A stretch of 33,909 nt of DNA from Firmicutes bacterium ADurb.Bin300 (GCA_002069015.1 MWBL01000019.1:1-33909); one strand, 5' to 3'. Shown: positions 17,193-25,078, counted from the first letter of the stretch. Notes: generated by a model from the sequence alone, not told the origin. Numbers and translations are program-made.

Positions 17193-19955
17193 TCAGTAAG
17201 CCCCATAACCTAAGGCAAACGCAAAGTAAAGCACCGGCACTAAATAAAGAACAACTGCCGTGACTATAAAAATTGATACAAAAGCAATACTCATGAGGGA
17301 TGTCACAAATTTCGGCACTCTCTTTAATTTGTTTTCAGCGCTCAGCAGTGCCGCTGCCAGAAAAAAGCATAAAGCGGTAAGCACTGCGTTTAGATATACC
17401 GAACGGTGAGAATAAGTAAGCTGTATATTGTTTTCGCCTTTATCTGCTTTAATCCCGATAAAATTATTAAGAATACATACAGGCTTTGTCGGTTCACCGT
17501 TTACCGTGCATTCCCATTCGTCTTCATACGTAAGAGGTATAAATAAAATTTTATTATCGGAAACACTTGAAACACTTAGTGAAATACTGTCCGATGACAC
17601 CTTATAATCATTCTTTACCGAATTTTCACACAGCGTCTGCATTTTCTGAAGATCCATTGAATAAAGAACCGGATTTTTGGCATTGCCGTTAACGATATTA
17701 AATACAAGCTCAACCACTTCATTTCCGAAACATCCGATTTCCAAAATGTTATTGTTGAAGCCTACCGGGAAACGTGTATTTTTACCGTAATTCTTGCTGG
17801 CATTGGGGACAATCAGCTTTTTTCCGTTTACCGTAATGTCTCTTATGAAACATTTATTTTCTTCGCCACGGTAAAGCTGAAGATAAACAACTGAATCGTT
17901 ACTTATTCTAATGCTTGTTGTCAGCTTACAGATATTCTCTTCATCGGATTTATTGCCAAAGTAGTCTTTGCCATTAACAGAGTATTTCTCGTCCTTTATT
18001 TCGGGGGTAGTTTTGATAAACAGGTCGCTGTCACCCGTAAGTGAATTATAAACAGCATTCTGATATTCAAAACAATTGCTGAAATCTTCAAATGAGAGTT
18101 TCGTGATATTCTCATTAAAAAGAAGCCCCACAGGTAATATGTATTTGGCACTGTAATAATGATATCCCCCCTGTGAAAGGCGGGTTTCATAATAAAGCTT
18201 ATTATTTAGCTTAGATTTTGACACCGTATCGGTAATTCGAAGCAAAGCCTTTGAGAATACAGTACCCCCACTGTCAAGAATTCTTGTATATACGGACGAA
18301 AAGCCCATTCTGACAAATGCGTGTATATGATTTGAGCTTAACGAATGTGTCCAGTTTGAAAGTGAAGGTACTCCTGATATATACGGGTAATTCGTAATCA
18401 GAGCCAAATCGGGGTTACAGACTCTTTCGAATTCATTATTGCCAGTGACGTTTTCTCTTACATCAAAGCAGTCCTCATAATATTGATTATACGTTTCTGT
18501 TCTTTCAGAGCCTTCGGCATTTCCGACAAGACGAAAGGACAAAACTCCCAAGGGCAAAATAAGCAGGGCACAGGTTAGAACGGTTCTGAAATTTCTGTTT
18601 GTGATTACCCTGAAAAGGAGAAAGCCTGCGGTTAAGGCTAACAGCATCATACCATACGGAAACATCAAAATCCCGGTCTTTAGCGTGCCGTTATCGGAAA
18701 GGACATTAAAATTTTCTAAAGTCTGGTAAAGAGTTAATATGTACGGAACAATGAAAACAAAAGAGAATGTGCATAAAATCGGTATAATCAAATTTAGTAT
18801 TTTGACTTTATATTTACTGTTATAAGACAAATCAAACCCAATAATAAAATAGCCGATAATACAGCAACCGAAGAATGTGAGCATATAACCGTTTCTGAAA
18901 GGGAAGCAGACATATGACCCGCCGTGCCACAACAGATTAACACCCTTGACGAATATCTGAAGCAATAAAGCCGCAAACACTAAGGTGAAATATACCGTAT
19001 ATTTGCGAGAATTTTTGTTTTTTCTGAAATTAAACCACATAAGAATTAAGCAAGCGATTGCAAATTCAACACCCAGCAGCATAAAAAGTGATGAAATTTC
19101 AAGATTATTTGATGAGCCGAGCAAATCCCATATTACGCTGTAAGACGAAGACTCGGCAGCCTCACCTTCAGCGCCGAGCCCTATCATATCAAATCGTGCT
19201 GTACCGAAAATACTGCTGAAATTTCGGTATAGCGAGCAACCGCTTGCAAGCAACGATGCTATGGTTGCAACGCCCAGAGCATAGGTGTTTTTCCCGAGCT
19301 TACTCTTTCCCGCAACAATAAAAACATATAAACCACCAAAAACAATAAGTGAAAGCACGACAAAAAACGCCATATAAGTATTAAATATTAGAAGATATGA
19401 CAGCACAACGAGATACGGAATCTTACTTTTCCCCTTGAACAGATTAAGCGTAAACAGAATAATCAACGGATAAAGGGCAACAGCATCAAGCCATCCCGTG
19501 TTTGTGAAATATTGCATATTGTAACCGCTGAAGGTGAAAATCAGTGATAATAAAATCACCCACGGAATAGGAAGCTTTTCAAATATTTTTGAAAAAGAAT
19601 ACGAGGCTGTAAATGATATAAAAGCAAGCTTTATAATCAACAATAGCGATATTGCATTTATTAACATATCACGACTGAAAAAAAACAGGAACAGATTGTC
19701 GAGCGAGAAAAGTGAAAGCAAGGAATCCCTTCCAAAGCCTCCCGCGGTAGTAAAATCATAAAAAAAGGAGCCTGAGTGCAGTGCGTCATAAACATAATAC
19801 ATAGCCGGCACACCGCCCTGATATAAATCATAGTCAATGATAGTACCCGAGCCAAACGGATAAATGTCCTTGATAAAATAGATTACCAAGAGCCAAATTA
19901 TGGTAATTAACGGTGCAACAAGGAATAACCGCTTATGATTAATTTTCAGTTTCAT
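17193..19955 (-). CDS. YfhO family membrane protein (GT-C-type wall polymer glycosyltransferase)
   Basis: A 920-residue multi-helix protein of the YfhO family. In Bacillus, Listeria and Staphylococcus relatives, YfhO moves a sugar from undecaprenyl phosphate onto teichoic acid outside the membrane. The N-terminus has one helix, then the family loop DYDLYQGGVPAMYY (about 41-54) with SGSFFYDF and GGFGRDSL. At least ten further helices follow in the first half. An extracellular region (about 480-860) precedes two C-terminal helices. The start ATG at 19953-19955 has CGGAG in front. It converges on the sugar operon, whose GT2 and flippase are the two other parts of the known three-component scheme. 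The acceptor is not known. Confidence 0.82.
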   Translation of the reverse strand: MKLKINHKRLFLVAPLITIIWLLVIYFIKDIYPFGSGTIIDYDLYQGGVPAMYYVYDALHSGSFFYDFTTAGGFGRDSLLSLFSLDNLFLFFFSRDMLINAISLLLIIKLAFISFTASYSFSKIFEKLPIPWVILLSLIFTFSGYNMQYFTNTGWLDAVALYPLIILFTLNLFKGKSKIPYLVVLSYLLIFNTYMAFFVVLSLIVFGGLYVFIVAGKSKLGKNTYALGVATIASLLASGCSLYRNFSSIFGTARFDMIGLGAEGEAAESSSYSVIWDLLGSSNNLEISSLFMLLGVEFAIACLILMWFNFRKNKNSRKYTVYFTLVFAALLLQIFVKGVNLLWHGGSYVCFPFRNGYMLTFFGCCIIGYFIIGFDLSYNSKYKVKILNLIIPILCTFSFVFIVPYILTLYQTLENFNVLSDNGTLKTGILMFPYGMMLLALTAGFLLFRVITNRNFRTVLTCALLILPLGVLSFRLVGNAEGSERTETYNQYYEDCFDVRENVTGNNEFERVCNPDLALITNYPYISGVPSLSNWTHSLSSNHIHAFVRMGFSSVYTRILDSGGTVFSKALLRITDTVSKSKLNNKLYYETRLSQGGYHYYSAKYILPVGLLFNENITKLSFEDFSNCFEYQNAVYNSLTGDSDLFIKTTPEIKDEKYSVNGKDYFGNKSDEENICKLTTSIRISNDSVVYLQLYRGEENKCFIRDITVNGKKLIVPNASKNYGKNTRFPVGFNNNILEIGCFGNEVVELVFNIVNGNAKNPVLYSMDLQKMQTLCENSVKNDYKVSSDSISLSVSSVSDNKILFIPLTYEDEWECTVNGEPTKPVCILNNFIGIKADKGENNIQLTYSHRSVYLNAVLTALCFFLAAALLSAENKLKRVPKFVTSLMSIAFVSIFIVTAVVLYLVPVLYFAFALGYGAY

Positions 19956-20144
19956 TATGTCTCCGATTTCAACAATTAGATAAATTCGTATGTTTAATGA
20001 GTTATACCGCTAATTGACCTTAGGAGGATTTTTAGGATTATTATGAAGATATATTATCATAACGAGCACAATTATGCAATAAATTTAACTTAGCAGCTTT
20101 CATTTTAGTTTACAATGCGAGGCATGTAATGTGGAGGGTAAATT

Positions 20145-20500
20145 ATGAACTGGAATGAATATTCAATATAGACCAAATTCCTTCTAATGAAGATATAAGA
20201 GTTTATATAGGCGATGCAAAGACGAATCGGGATGAATTGGTTTTATATATTGAGGAGACCTAAAGCTATACGACAATTAGAATACAGCAAATGCTCTTTA
20301 AAACCGGGATGGAATGTGAAATACAAAAAAAGCGGAAAAGCTCTTTGCGCCCTTTATCCCATGGAAGACTATTTTATCGACGCAGGGGAGATAGGCAAAA
20401 ACTACGGTGCGATGAAGTCGAGGCTGCTCTAAATTGCGCAATAACGGGAATAGCACAGGCAGTCGGTGAACTCCGGCAGCCGAGAAAAGGTGATTAGCTT
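20145..20500 (+). pseudogene. DUF3788 family protein remnant with stop and frameshifts
   Basis: ATG 20145 follows GGAGG (20132-20136) and opens a frame that stops after eight codons (MNWNEYSI). The sense continues in another frame as DQIPSNEDIRVYIGDAK and then DELVLYIEET up to TAA 20261. It then returns to the first frame with QLEYSKCSLKPGWNVKYKKS and GKALCALYP, which matches the conserved core of DUF3788 proteins. After PMEDYFI the sequence departs from the family and stops at 20432. One base missing near 20260 and one shift near 20170 explain most of it. The family's function is unknown. The gene is dead unless the sequence has errors. The rest of the gap from 19956 to 20144 shows no gene. 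Confidence 0.65.
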
Positions 20501-20508
20501 GGGATAGC

Positions 20509-20536
20509 GCAAGTATATTGACTTGCCGGTTTTTTG
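20509..20536 (+). terminator. Rho-independent terminator after the DUF3788 remnant
   Basis: GCAAGT (20509-20514) and ACTTGC (20521-20526) form a six-base-pair stem with a six-base loop, followed by CGGTTTTTTG. It lies a few bases after the last recognisable pseudogene sequence, which supports a once-complete gene with its own terminator. Confidence 0.6.
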
Positions 20537-20584
20537 CCTGACTTATTGAAGGATATGGGTGTTAAAGTAATTATTTCAGGCGGC

Positions 20585-20617
20585 AAAAATGCAGGCATAT
20601 ACGATGCTTGCGTTTTT
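20585..20617. terminator. Hairpin with A/T arms, likely bidirectional terminator
   Basis: AAAAATGCAGGCA (20585-20597) pairs along its whole length with TGCTTGCGTTTTT (20605-20617) if two G-T pairs are allowed; the loop is seven bases. The arm ends supply T runs for both strands. It lies 35 bases beyond the end of the WYL gene and could end transcription from that side. Confidence 0.5.
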
Positions 20618-20641
20618 GTGTGTTACCGTTTTATATGATAT

Positions 20642-20674
20642 AGACTCCTGTTTATTTTGGAGTCTTATATTTTT
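20642..20674 (+). terminator. Hairpin overlapping the 3' end of the WYL gene
   Basis: AGACTCC (20642-20648) pairs with GGAGTCT (20659-20665) around a ten-base loop, followed on the + strand by TATATTTTT. The arm lies inside the last codons of the - strand WYL gene. It would stop + strand read-through from the pseudogene side. Confidence 0.45.
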
Positions 20675-21746
20675 CTGCCATGCTCCCGGTTACTTCTGCT
20701 ATCTTTTCTCTGAAATCGGGCGGATTTATAACCTCTATGTATCTTCCGTACTGAAGTGACCAAAAGAGCATTGAGTCCTGGTTCGCCTTGACTGTTACAT
20801 CTACGGTTTTATCGGTTTCGTTTGAGAAAATCATATCATCGGAGAACCAGTCAAACAGGTCGTTCAGAATAGTCTTATCTGCATGGAAGGTTACTGTTAT
20901 GCTGCTGCCCGTGTACATATAAAAATGCTCTGCCATATGTCGGGGCAAGTTAAACCCGTTTTTATAATCGACAAGCAGGCTTTTATCCTTTGCCGGAGTG
21001 TCAAGAAGCTTTATGTCGGTTATATAATCGAGCCTGTAATGAGCAATATTGTCATATTTATCGTAATTGGCAATTAAATAATACCTCCCGTTTGCAGCGA
21101 CCATTTGATAGGGGTTGATTATATAGCTTCTTATGCTGCCGTCGCTTGCAAGACGCGGGCAGAGCTTTTTGTCCGTATTAAAAGAGCAATACGAAAAGGA
21201 AACCTGACGCTCCTTGTCGATAGCCTCATCAAGAATTTCAACCGTATAAAAAAGCTGCTTATTCTTACAGGACCTTTCGATCATAGTATCAATATGCTTT
21301 ATGCGAGCTTTGAAATACTTGCTTGAGAGCTTTTCAAGCTTTTTGGAAAGAGCGCGGCAGTGAGAGTTCGGCAAATGCTTGGAAAAGAGCAGACCGTCAA
21401 TCAAAAGACGAAGCTCCGCGTCACTGAAATCCCGTGAGATATACCATCCGTCGCTTTTACTCACAACATATTCTTCACCGTCTTTATAGCGGGTTGCAAC
21501 ATTTTTTTCCGTACAGCAAACGCAATACTCATGGTCCTCGTATTCCGAAAAGAAATATTTCAGCTCCGAAAGTGTATTGCTGACGGTTTTTCTGTTCAAA
21601 TCCAAACCGTAATCCGTCTGAAGCTTACTGCAAATTTCAGATATTGTGAGTGAATGTCCGTAAAATGAATCCGTATGCTCCTTAAGTATTTCAAGAATGC
21701 ACAGCGGCGCCGTTTTTTTTGAAAGGTCAATCTTAAATTCTGCCAT
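20652..21746 (-). CDS. WYL-domain transcriptional regulator next to the cas operon
   Basis: A 364-residue regulator. A winged-helix region comes first, with LTISEICSKL and LNRKTVSNTLSELKYF (about residues 31-66). A WYL domain follows with YYLIANYDKYDNIAHYRLDYI, and a C-terminal WCX part ends with QYGRYIEVINPPDFREKIAE. Such proteins sense a nucleic acid or nucleotide ligand and often control CRISPR-Cas operons. I start it at ATG 21746, after GGAGGCGG (21751-21758); the longer frame to 21797 lacks a binding site. It is divergent from cas7, with 118 bases between the starts, and probably controls both promoters. The link to this particular operon is from position only. Confidence 0.85.
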   Translation of the reverse strand: MAEFKIDLSKKTAPLCILEILKEHTDSFYGHSLTISEICSKLQTDYGLDLNRKTVSNTLSELKYFFSEYEDHEYCVCCTEKNVATRYKDGEEYVVSKSDGWYISRDFSDAELRLLIDGLLFSKHLPNSHCRALSKKLEKLSSKYFKARIKHIDTMIERSCKNKQLFYTVEILDEAIDKERQVSFSYCSFNTDKKLCPRLASDGSIRSYIINPYQMVAANGRYYLIANYDKYDNIAHYRLDYITDIKLLDTPAKDKSLLVDYKNGFNLPRHMAEHFYMYTGSSITVTFHADKTILNDLFDWFSDDMIFSNETDKTVDVTVKANQDSMLFWSLQYGRYIEVINPPDFREKIAEVTGSMAEKYKTPK

Positions 21747-21777
21747 TTTACCGCCTCCAATATAGAAAATACCATTT

Positions 21778-21807
21778 ATTACAAAAAATTTCAACATATT
21801 ATGGCAA
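21778..21807 (-). promoter_or_regulatory. Candidate promoter of the WYL regulator
   Basis: Read on the - strand, TTGCCA (21807-21802) and TGTAAT (21783-21778) are 18 bases apart, a reasonable sigma-70-type pair. Transcription would start about 25 bases before the WYL start codon. It overlaps the direct repeats described separately, which fits autoregulation. Confidence 0.4.
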
Positions 21808-21824
21808 AATTTGTTCCCATATGG
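21782..21824 (+). repeat. Tandem imperfect direct repeats between WYL and cas7, candidate operator
   Basis: Two adjoining units, 21782-21804 and 21805-21824, share the layout CAAAA..TTT, then a run ending in ..CATAT(TA)TGG. The second unit ends in the palindrome CCATATGG (21817-21824), and another TATGG follows. They fill the divergent promoter region where a WYL regulator would be expected to bind. TAGAAT at 21830-21835 could be a -10 for the cas side, but its -35 is poor. Confidence 0.4.
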
Positions 21825-21864
21825 TATGGTAGAATGTAGAAAATAATTTCAGCAGGTGACAAAA

Positions 21865-22707
21865 GTGGATTATAAGGGAATCGCAAGAAAAGATTCCACA
21901 GGGAAAACACAGACTATATGCGAACATGCAAACCCTAACGGCGACCCGCTTGGCGGTAACCGTCCGCGCACGACAAGTGATAACTTTGGAGAAGTTACAG
22001 ATGTTTGCTTAAAACGAAAAATTCGTAACCGTTTGCAGGAAATGGGTAACGACATTTTCGTGCAAATGGATGAAAGCAATATTGACGGAGAGAAATCCCT
22101 GTCAGATCGTTTTAATCATTTCCTTGCGGCACTCAGCAAAGACGAACAAAAAAACAAAGACATCATTTCAAAAAAAGTATGTGAAAGATGGTTTGATGTG
22201 CGTTCTTTCGGTCAAGTTTTTGCCTTTAAAAAGGTCAATGACACAGCGGAGGTTTCGATTGGAGTAAGGGGTCCTGTCACAATACAGTCTGCTTTTAGCG
22301 TTGAACCGATTATAATTGAATCTATTCAGATTACAAAATCAGTAAACAGCGAAACAACCCTTGACGGCAAGAAATCATCAGATACTATGGGTATGAAGCA
22401 CCGGGTAAATAAAGCCGTGTATGTTACATATGGAAGTATCAGCCCGCAGCTTGCTGAAAAAACAGGTTTTTCCGACGCTGACGCAAAATTTATTAAAAAA
22501 GCTCTAGTTTCTCTTTTTGAAGGAGATGAGTCTTCAGCCCGTCCGAGTGGTTCTATGCAAGTTTCAAGGGTAGTTTGGTTTGAACATAGCAGCAAATCAG
22601 GTCAATACTCCTCATCAAAAGTTCATAATAGTGTTAAGGTTGATGTCAATGGAAATGTGACAATTGAATCACTTACCGGATTGAACCCTGAAGTTTTGGA
22701 AGGATGA
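21865..22707 (+). CDS. cas7: Type I-C Cas7 (Csd2) with a Cas3-like N-terminus, deletion fusion
   Basis: From EHANPNGDPLGGNRPRT onward this is a type I-C Cas7, the backbone subunit that coats crRNA in Cascade. DVCLKRKIRNRLQ and SFGQVFAF are further Cas7c marks. The first 21 or so residues, MDYKGIARKDSTGKTQTICE, do not look like Cas7, which starts with a beta strand of the type IDFAVIxSVEHANPNG. They resemble the start of type I-C Cas3 (YIA..KDGKxQTxxEH). I start it at GTG 21865, six bases after AGCAGGTG. The protein has 280 residues. cas3, cas5 and cas8c should stand between the promoter and cas7 and are absent. Loss of the first strand of the RRM fold probably harms the protein. Confidence 0.82.
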   Translation: MDYKGIARKDSTGKTQTICEHANPNGDPLGGNRPRTTSDNFGEVTDVCLKRKIRNRLQEMGNDIFVQMDESNIDGEKSLSDRFNHFLAALSKDEQKNKDIISKKVCERWFDVRSFGQVFAFKKVNDTAEVSIGVRGPVTIQSAFSVEPIIIESIQITKSVNSETTLDGKKSSDTMGMKHRVNKAVYVTYGSISPQLAEKTGFSDADAKFIKKALVSLFEGDESSARPSGSMQVSRVVWFEHSSKSGQYSSSKVHNSVKVDVNGNVTIESLTGLNPEVLEG

Positions 22708-23363
22708 GTTACGAGGAAGACGATTATTTATTTATCTCCGGGATACAGCATTATGCTTTTTGCCCGCGACAATGGGCGCTAATCCATATTGAAGCTCAAT
22801 GGAACGAGAATTATCTTACCACGAGTGGCAAGATTCTACACGTAAAAGCACACGATGGTGATTCCGTCGAAAAACGCGGTGATATAATTATATTTCGCGC
22901 TTTGAAGGTGTGTTCTGTTGAGCTTGGTATTTCCGGAGAGTGTGATATTGTTGAATTCCGCAAAGCTGATAACGGTATTTCAATTAACGGCTGCGACGGA
23001 CTATGGGTACCGTACCCTGTGGAGTATAAGCGTGGAAAAACAAAGGTTGACGACTGCGATAGGTTACAACTATGCGCACAAGCGGTATGTCTCGAAGAAA
23101 TGCTTTGCACAGAAATTGGCAGCGGGGCACTTTTTTACGGCGAACCTCGCAGAAGAGAGCTTGTTGATTTTACGCCTAAACTTAAGACGAAGCTAACCGA
23201 TACAGTAAAATCAATGCATGAGATGTTCTCTCGCAAGCACACGCCAAATGCTGAAAAGGGAAAACGTTGCCAAAGTTGCAGTATCAAAGAGTTATGTTTG
23301 CCGAGACTTGGAGAAAAAGGTAAAGCCTCTGTGAGAAGGTATATGGAGGCGCATTTAGAATGA
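22704..23363 (+). CDS. cas4: CRISPR-associated Cas4 nuclease
   Basis: A 219-residue RecB-type nuclease that trims prespacers and sets PAM and orientation during spacer uptake together with Cas1-Cas2. The nuclease residues lie in GECDIVEF and PVEYKRGK. Four cysteines for the Fe-S cluster are visible, one in AFCPRQW near residue 20 and three in CQSCSIKELC near the C-terminus. The start overlaps the cas7 stop by ATGA, and its own stop overlaps cas1 in the same way. Length and motifs are complete, so the protein should be active. Confidence 0.92.
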   Translation: MSYEEDDYLFISGIQHYAFCPRQWALIHIEAQWNENYLTTSGKILHVKAHDGDSVEKRGDIIIFRALKVCSVELGISGECDIVEFRKADNGISINGCDGLWVPYPVEYKRGKTKVDDCDRLQLCAQAVCLEEMLCTEIGSGALFYGEPRRRELVDFTPKLKTKLTDTVKSMHEMFSRKHTPNAEKGKRCQSCSIKELCLPRLGEKGKASVRRYMEAHLE

Positions 23364-24388
23364 GAAAGTTATTAAATGTGTTATTTGTTACACAGCCGGA
23401 TGTAAAAGTAAATCTTGAAACAGATAATGTCTATGTCAAAAAAGATGATAAAGTATTATTAAGTGTGCCGCTGTTGAATCTGGAACAAATAATTCTTTTT
23501 AATTATTTCGGCGCGACACCGCAGCTTTTGGGAGAATGCGTAAAGCGAAAGATTTCTGTTAGCTTTCTCAGTGAATATGGGAAATATTATGGCACTTTTT
23601 ACGGCGAGTCAAGCGGTAATGTGCTTCTCAGGCGAGAACAATACCGAATTGCTGACGATAGCCGTGCTTTGGATTTTGCAAAAAACTTCATTTTCGGTAA
23701 ATTACATAATCAAAAATGCGTAATAGAGCGTGGAATTAGAGATTATTCTTTAAGAATAGATACCGAGTTACTAAAAAAGCAAAGTCAATTTATTAAAGAA
23801 CAATTAAAACAAGTTTTTAGCATAGAAAACAAGGAAAACTCCCGAGCAGTAGAGGGAAATGCGGCGCATTACTACTTTTCTGCATTTGATGAGCTGATTT
23901 TGCAAAACAAAGACTTTTTTACATTTAAAACTCGGAATCGTCGCCCTCCGACTGATGCGGTCAACGCAATGTTGTCTTTTGCCTATACATTGCTTGCAAT
24001 CGATTGCCGTCATGCGCTTGAGGTTGTCGGATTAGATAGTTATGTAGGATTTTTACACGCAGACAGACCCGGCAGAGCGTCCCTTGCGCTTGATTTAATG
24101 GAAGAGTTACGCCCGCATTTTGCAGACAGATTTGTTCTGTCCTTAATAAATCGTAATGAAGTAACAAAATCAGACTTTGAGACTCAAAGCTCCGGCGCAG
24201 TGTATTTATCATCTGCCTCGCGTAAAAAGTTTCTGTCATCGTGGCAAAACCGAAAGAAAGAAGAAATTATTCATCCATTCTTAAAAGAAAAGGTTGAATG
24301 GGGGTTGGTACCATATTGTCAAGCGTTATTATTGGCAAGAACAATACGTGGAGACTTGGACGGTTACCCGCCTTTCTTGTGGAAGTGA
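23360..24388 (+). CDS. cas1: CRISPR-associated integrase Cas1 (type I-C)
   Basis: A 342-residue Cas1, the integrase that joins new spacers to the leader end of the array. The catalytic residues are all visible: E165 in VEGNAAHYYF, H233 in FLHADRPGR, and the acidic pair D245/E248 in LDLMEELRP. The N-terminal beta domain (LFVTQPDVKVNLETDNVYV) is intact and the length is normal for type I-C. The start overlaps cas4 by ATGA. Nothing points to decay here, in contrast to cas7. Confidence 0.95.
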   Translation: MRKLLNVLFVTQPDVKVNLETDNVYVKKDDKVLLSVPLLNLEQIILFNYFGATPQLLGECVKRKISVSFLSEYGKYYGTFYGESSGNVLLRREQYRIADDSRALDFAKNFIFGKLHNQKCVIERGIRDYSLRIDTELLKKQSQFIKEQLKQVFSIENKENSRAVEGNAAHYYFSAFDELILQNKDFFTFKTRNRRPPTDAVNAMLSFAYTLLAIDCRHALEVVGLDSYVGFLHADRPGRASLALDLMEELRPHFADRFVLSLINRNEVTKSDFETQSSGAVYLSSASRKKFLSSWQNRKKEEIIHPFLKEKVEWGLVPYCQALLLARTIRGDLDGYPPFLWK

Positions 24389-24400
24389 GGGGAAAAGAGT

Positions 24401-24691
24401 ATGCTGGTATTGTTAACATATGATGTTTCGACTGAAACGGCAGACGGGAAGAAACGCTTAAACCGTGTTGCAAAAAAATGTTTATCCTATGGACAACGAG
24501 TTCAAAACTCAGTTTTTGAATGCAATATTGACTGGAGTAAATATCTTGAATTACAAAATGAATTAAAAGCTATTATAAATACAGAAAAAGATAGCTTACG
24601 TTTTTATAATCTCGGTAATAACTATTCACAAAAGGTTATTCATATAGGAATTAAGCCGAGCGTTGATTTTGAAGGAGATTTAATAGTATAG
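24401..24691 (+). CDS. cas2: CRISPR-associated Cas2
   Basis: A 96-residue Cas2, the dimer that holds two Cas1 dimers together during spacer integration. MLVLLTYDVSTETADGKKRL with the conserved Asp at residue 8 and SYGQRVQNSVFEC are characteristic of type I-C Cas2. GAGGGGAAAAG in front of ATG 24401 is the ribosome binding site. The gap to cas1 is 12 bases. It is the last gene of the operon, and the array leader follows at once. Confidence 0.94.
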   Translation: MLVLLTYDVSTETADGKKRLNRVAKKCLSYGQRVQNSVFECNIDWSKYLELQNELKAIINTEKDSLRFYNLGNNYSQKVIHIGIKPSVDFEGDLIV

Positions 24692-24848
24692 TATAGTAGA
24701 GTGCGAACCATAAGCAAACATTAATTATCTAAGGGGTTCGCACCGAAACATCTGCACTTTAGAACAAAAAACTGACATTATCAATGAAATGATAATTTGG
24801 CAGGCACAAAATATGCTGTGATAATTATTTTTTGCAATATATTTTGCG
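24692..24848 (+). promoter_or_regulatory. CRISPR leader with inverted repeat and array promoter
   Basis: The 157 bases between cas2 and the first repeat hold a perfect nine-base inverted repeat, GTGCGAACC (24701-24709) and GGTTCGCAC (24735-24743); a similar element is, to my memory, common upstream of type I-C arrays. Further on, TTGGCA (24797-24802) and GATAAT (24820-24825) are exactly 17 bases apart, and TG one base before the -10 extends it. Transcription would start near 24832, about 17 bases before repeat 1. The side of the array is as expected for type I-C. Confidence 0.7.
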
Positions 24849-25078
24849 GTCGCCCTCTGCGTGGGGGCGTGGATTGAAATAATCAAAGCATTGTCTGATG
24901 CATTGGTCATAACGTCGCCCTCTGCGTGGGGGCGTGGATTGAAATCTTGAGTGCCTTGAGTTGGTCGTCTATGCCGATGTCGCCCTCTGCGTGGGGGCGT
25001 GGATTGAAATTTGCAAAAGCAGACGAATACAAAGTACAGATTGAAAGTCGCCCTCTGTGTGGGGGCGTGGATTGAAAT
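24849..25078 (+). CRISPR. Type I-C CRISPR array, four repeats and three spacers
   Basis: Four 32-base repeats begin GTCGCCCTCTG and end GGGGCGTGGATTGAAAT, the classical type I-C repeat. They lie at 24849-24880, 24914-24945, 24979-25010 and 25047-25078. The first three are identical. The fourth has C to T in its centre, as expected for the leader-distal end. Spacers are 33, 33 and 36 bases (24881-24913, 24946-24978, 25011-25046). The array is very short, which fits a locus that has lost interference and gains or keeps few spacers. Confidence 0.97.
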
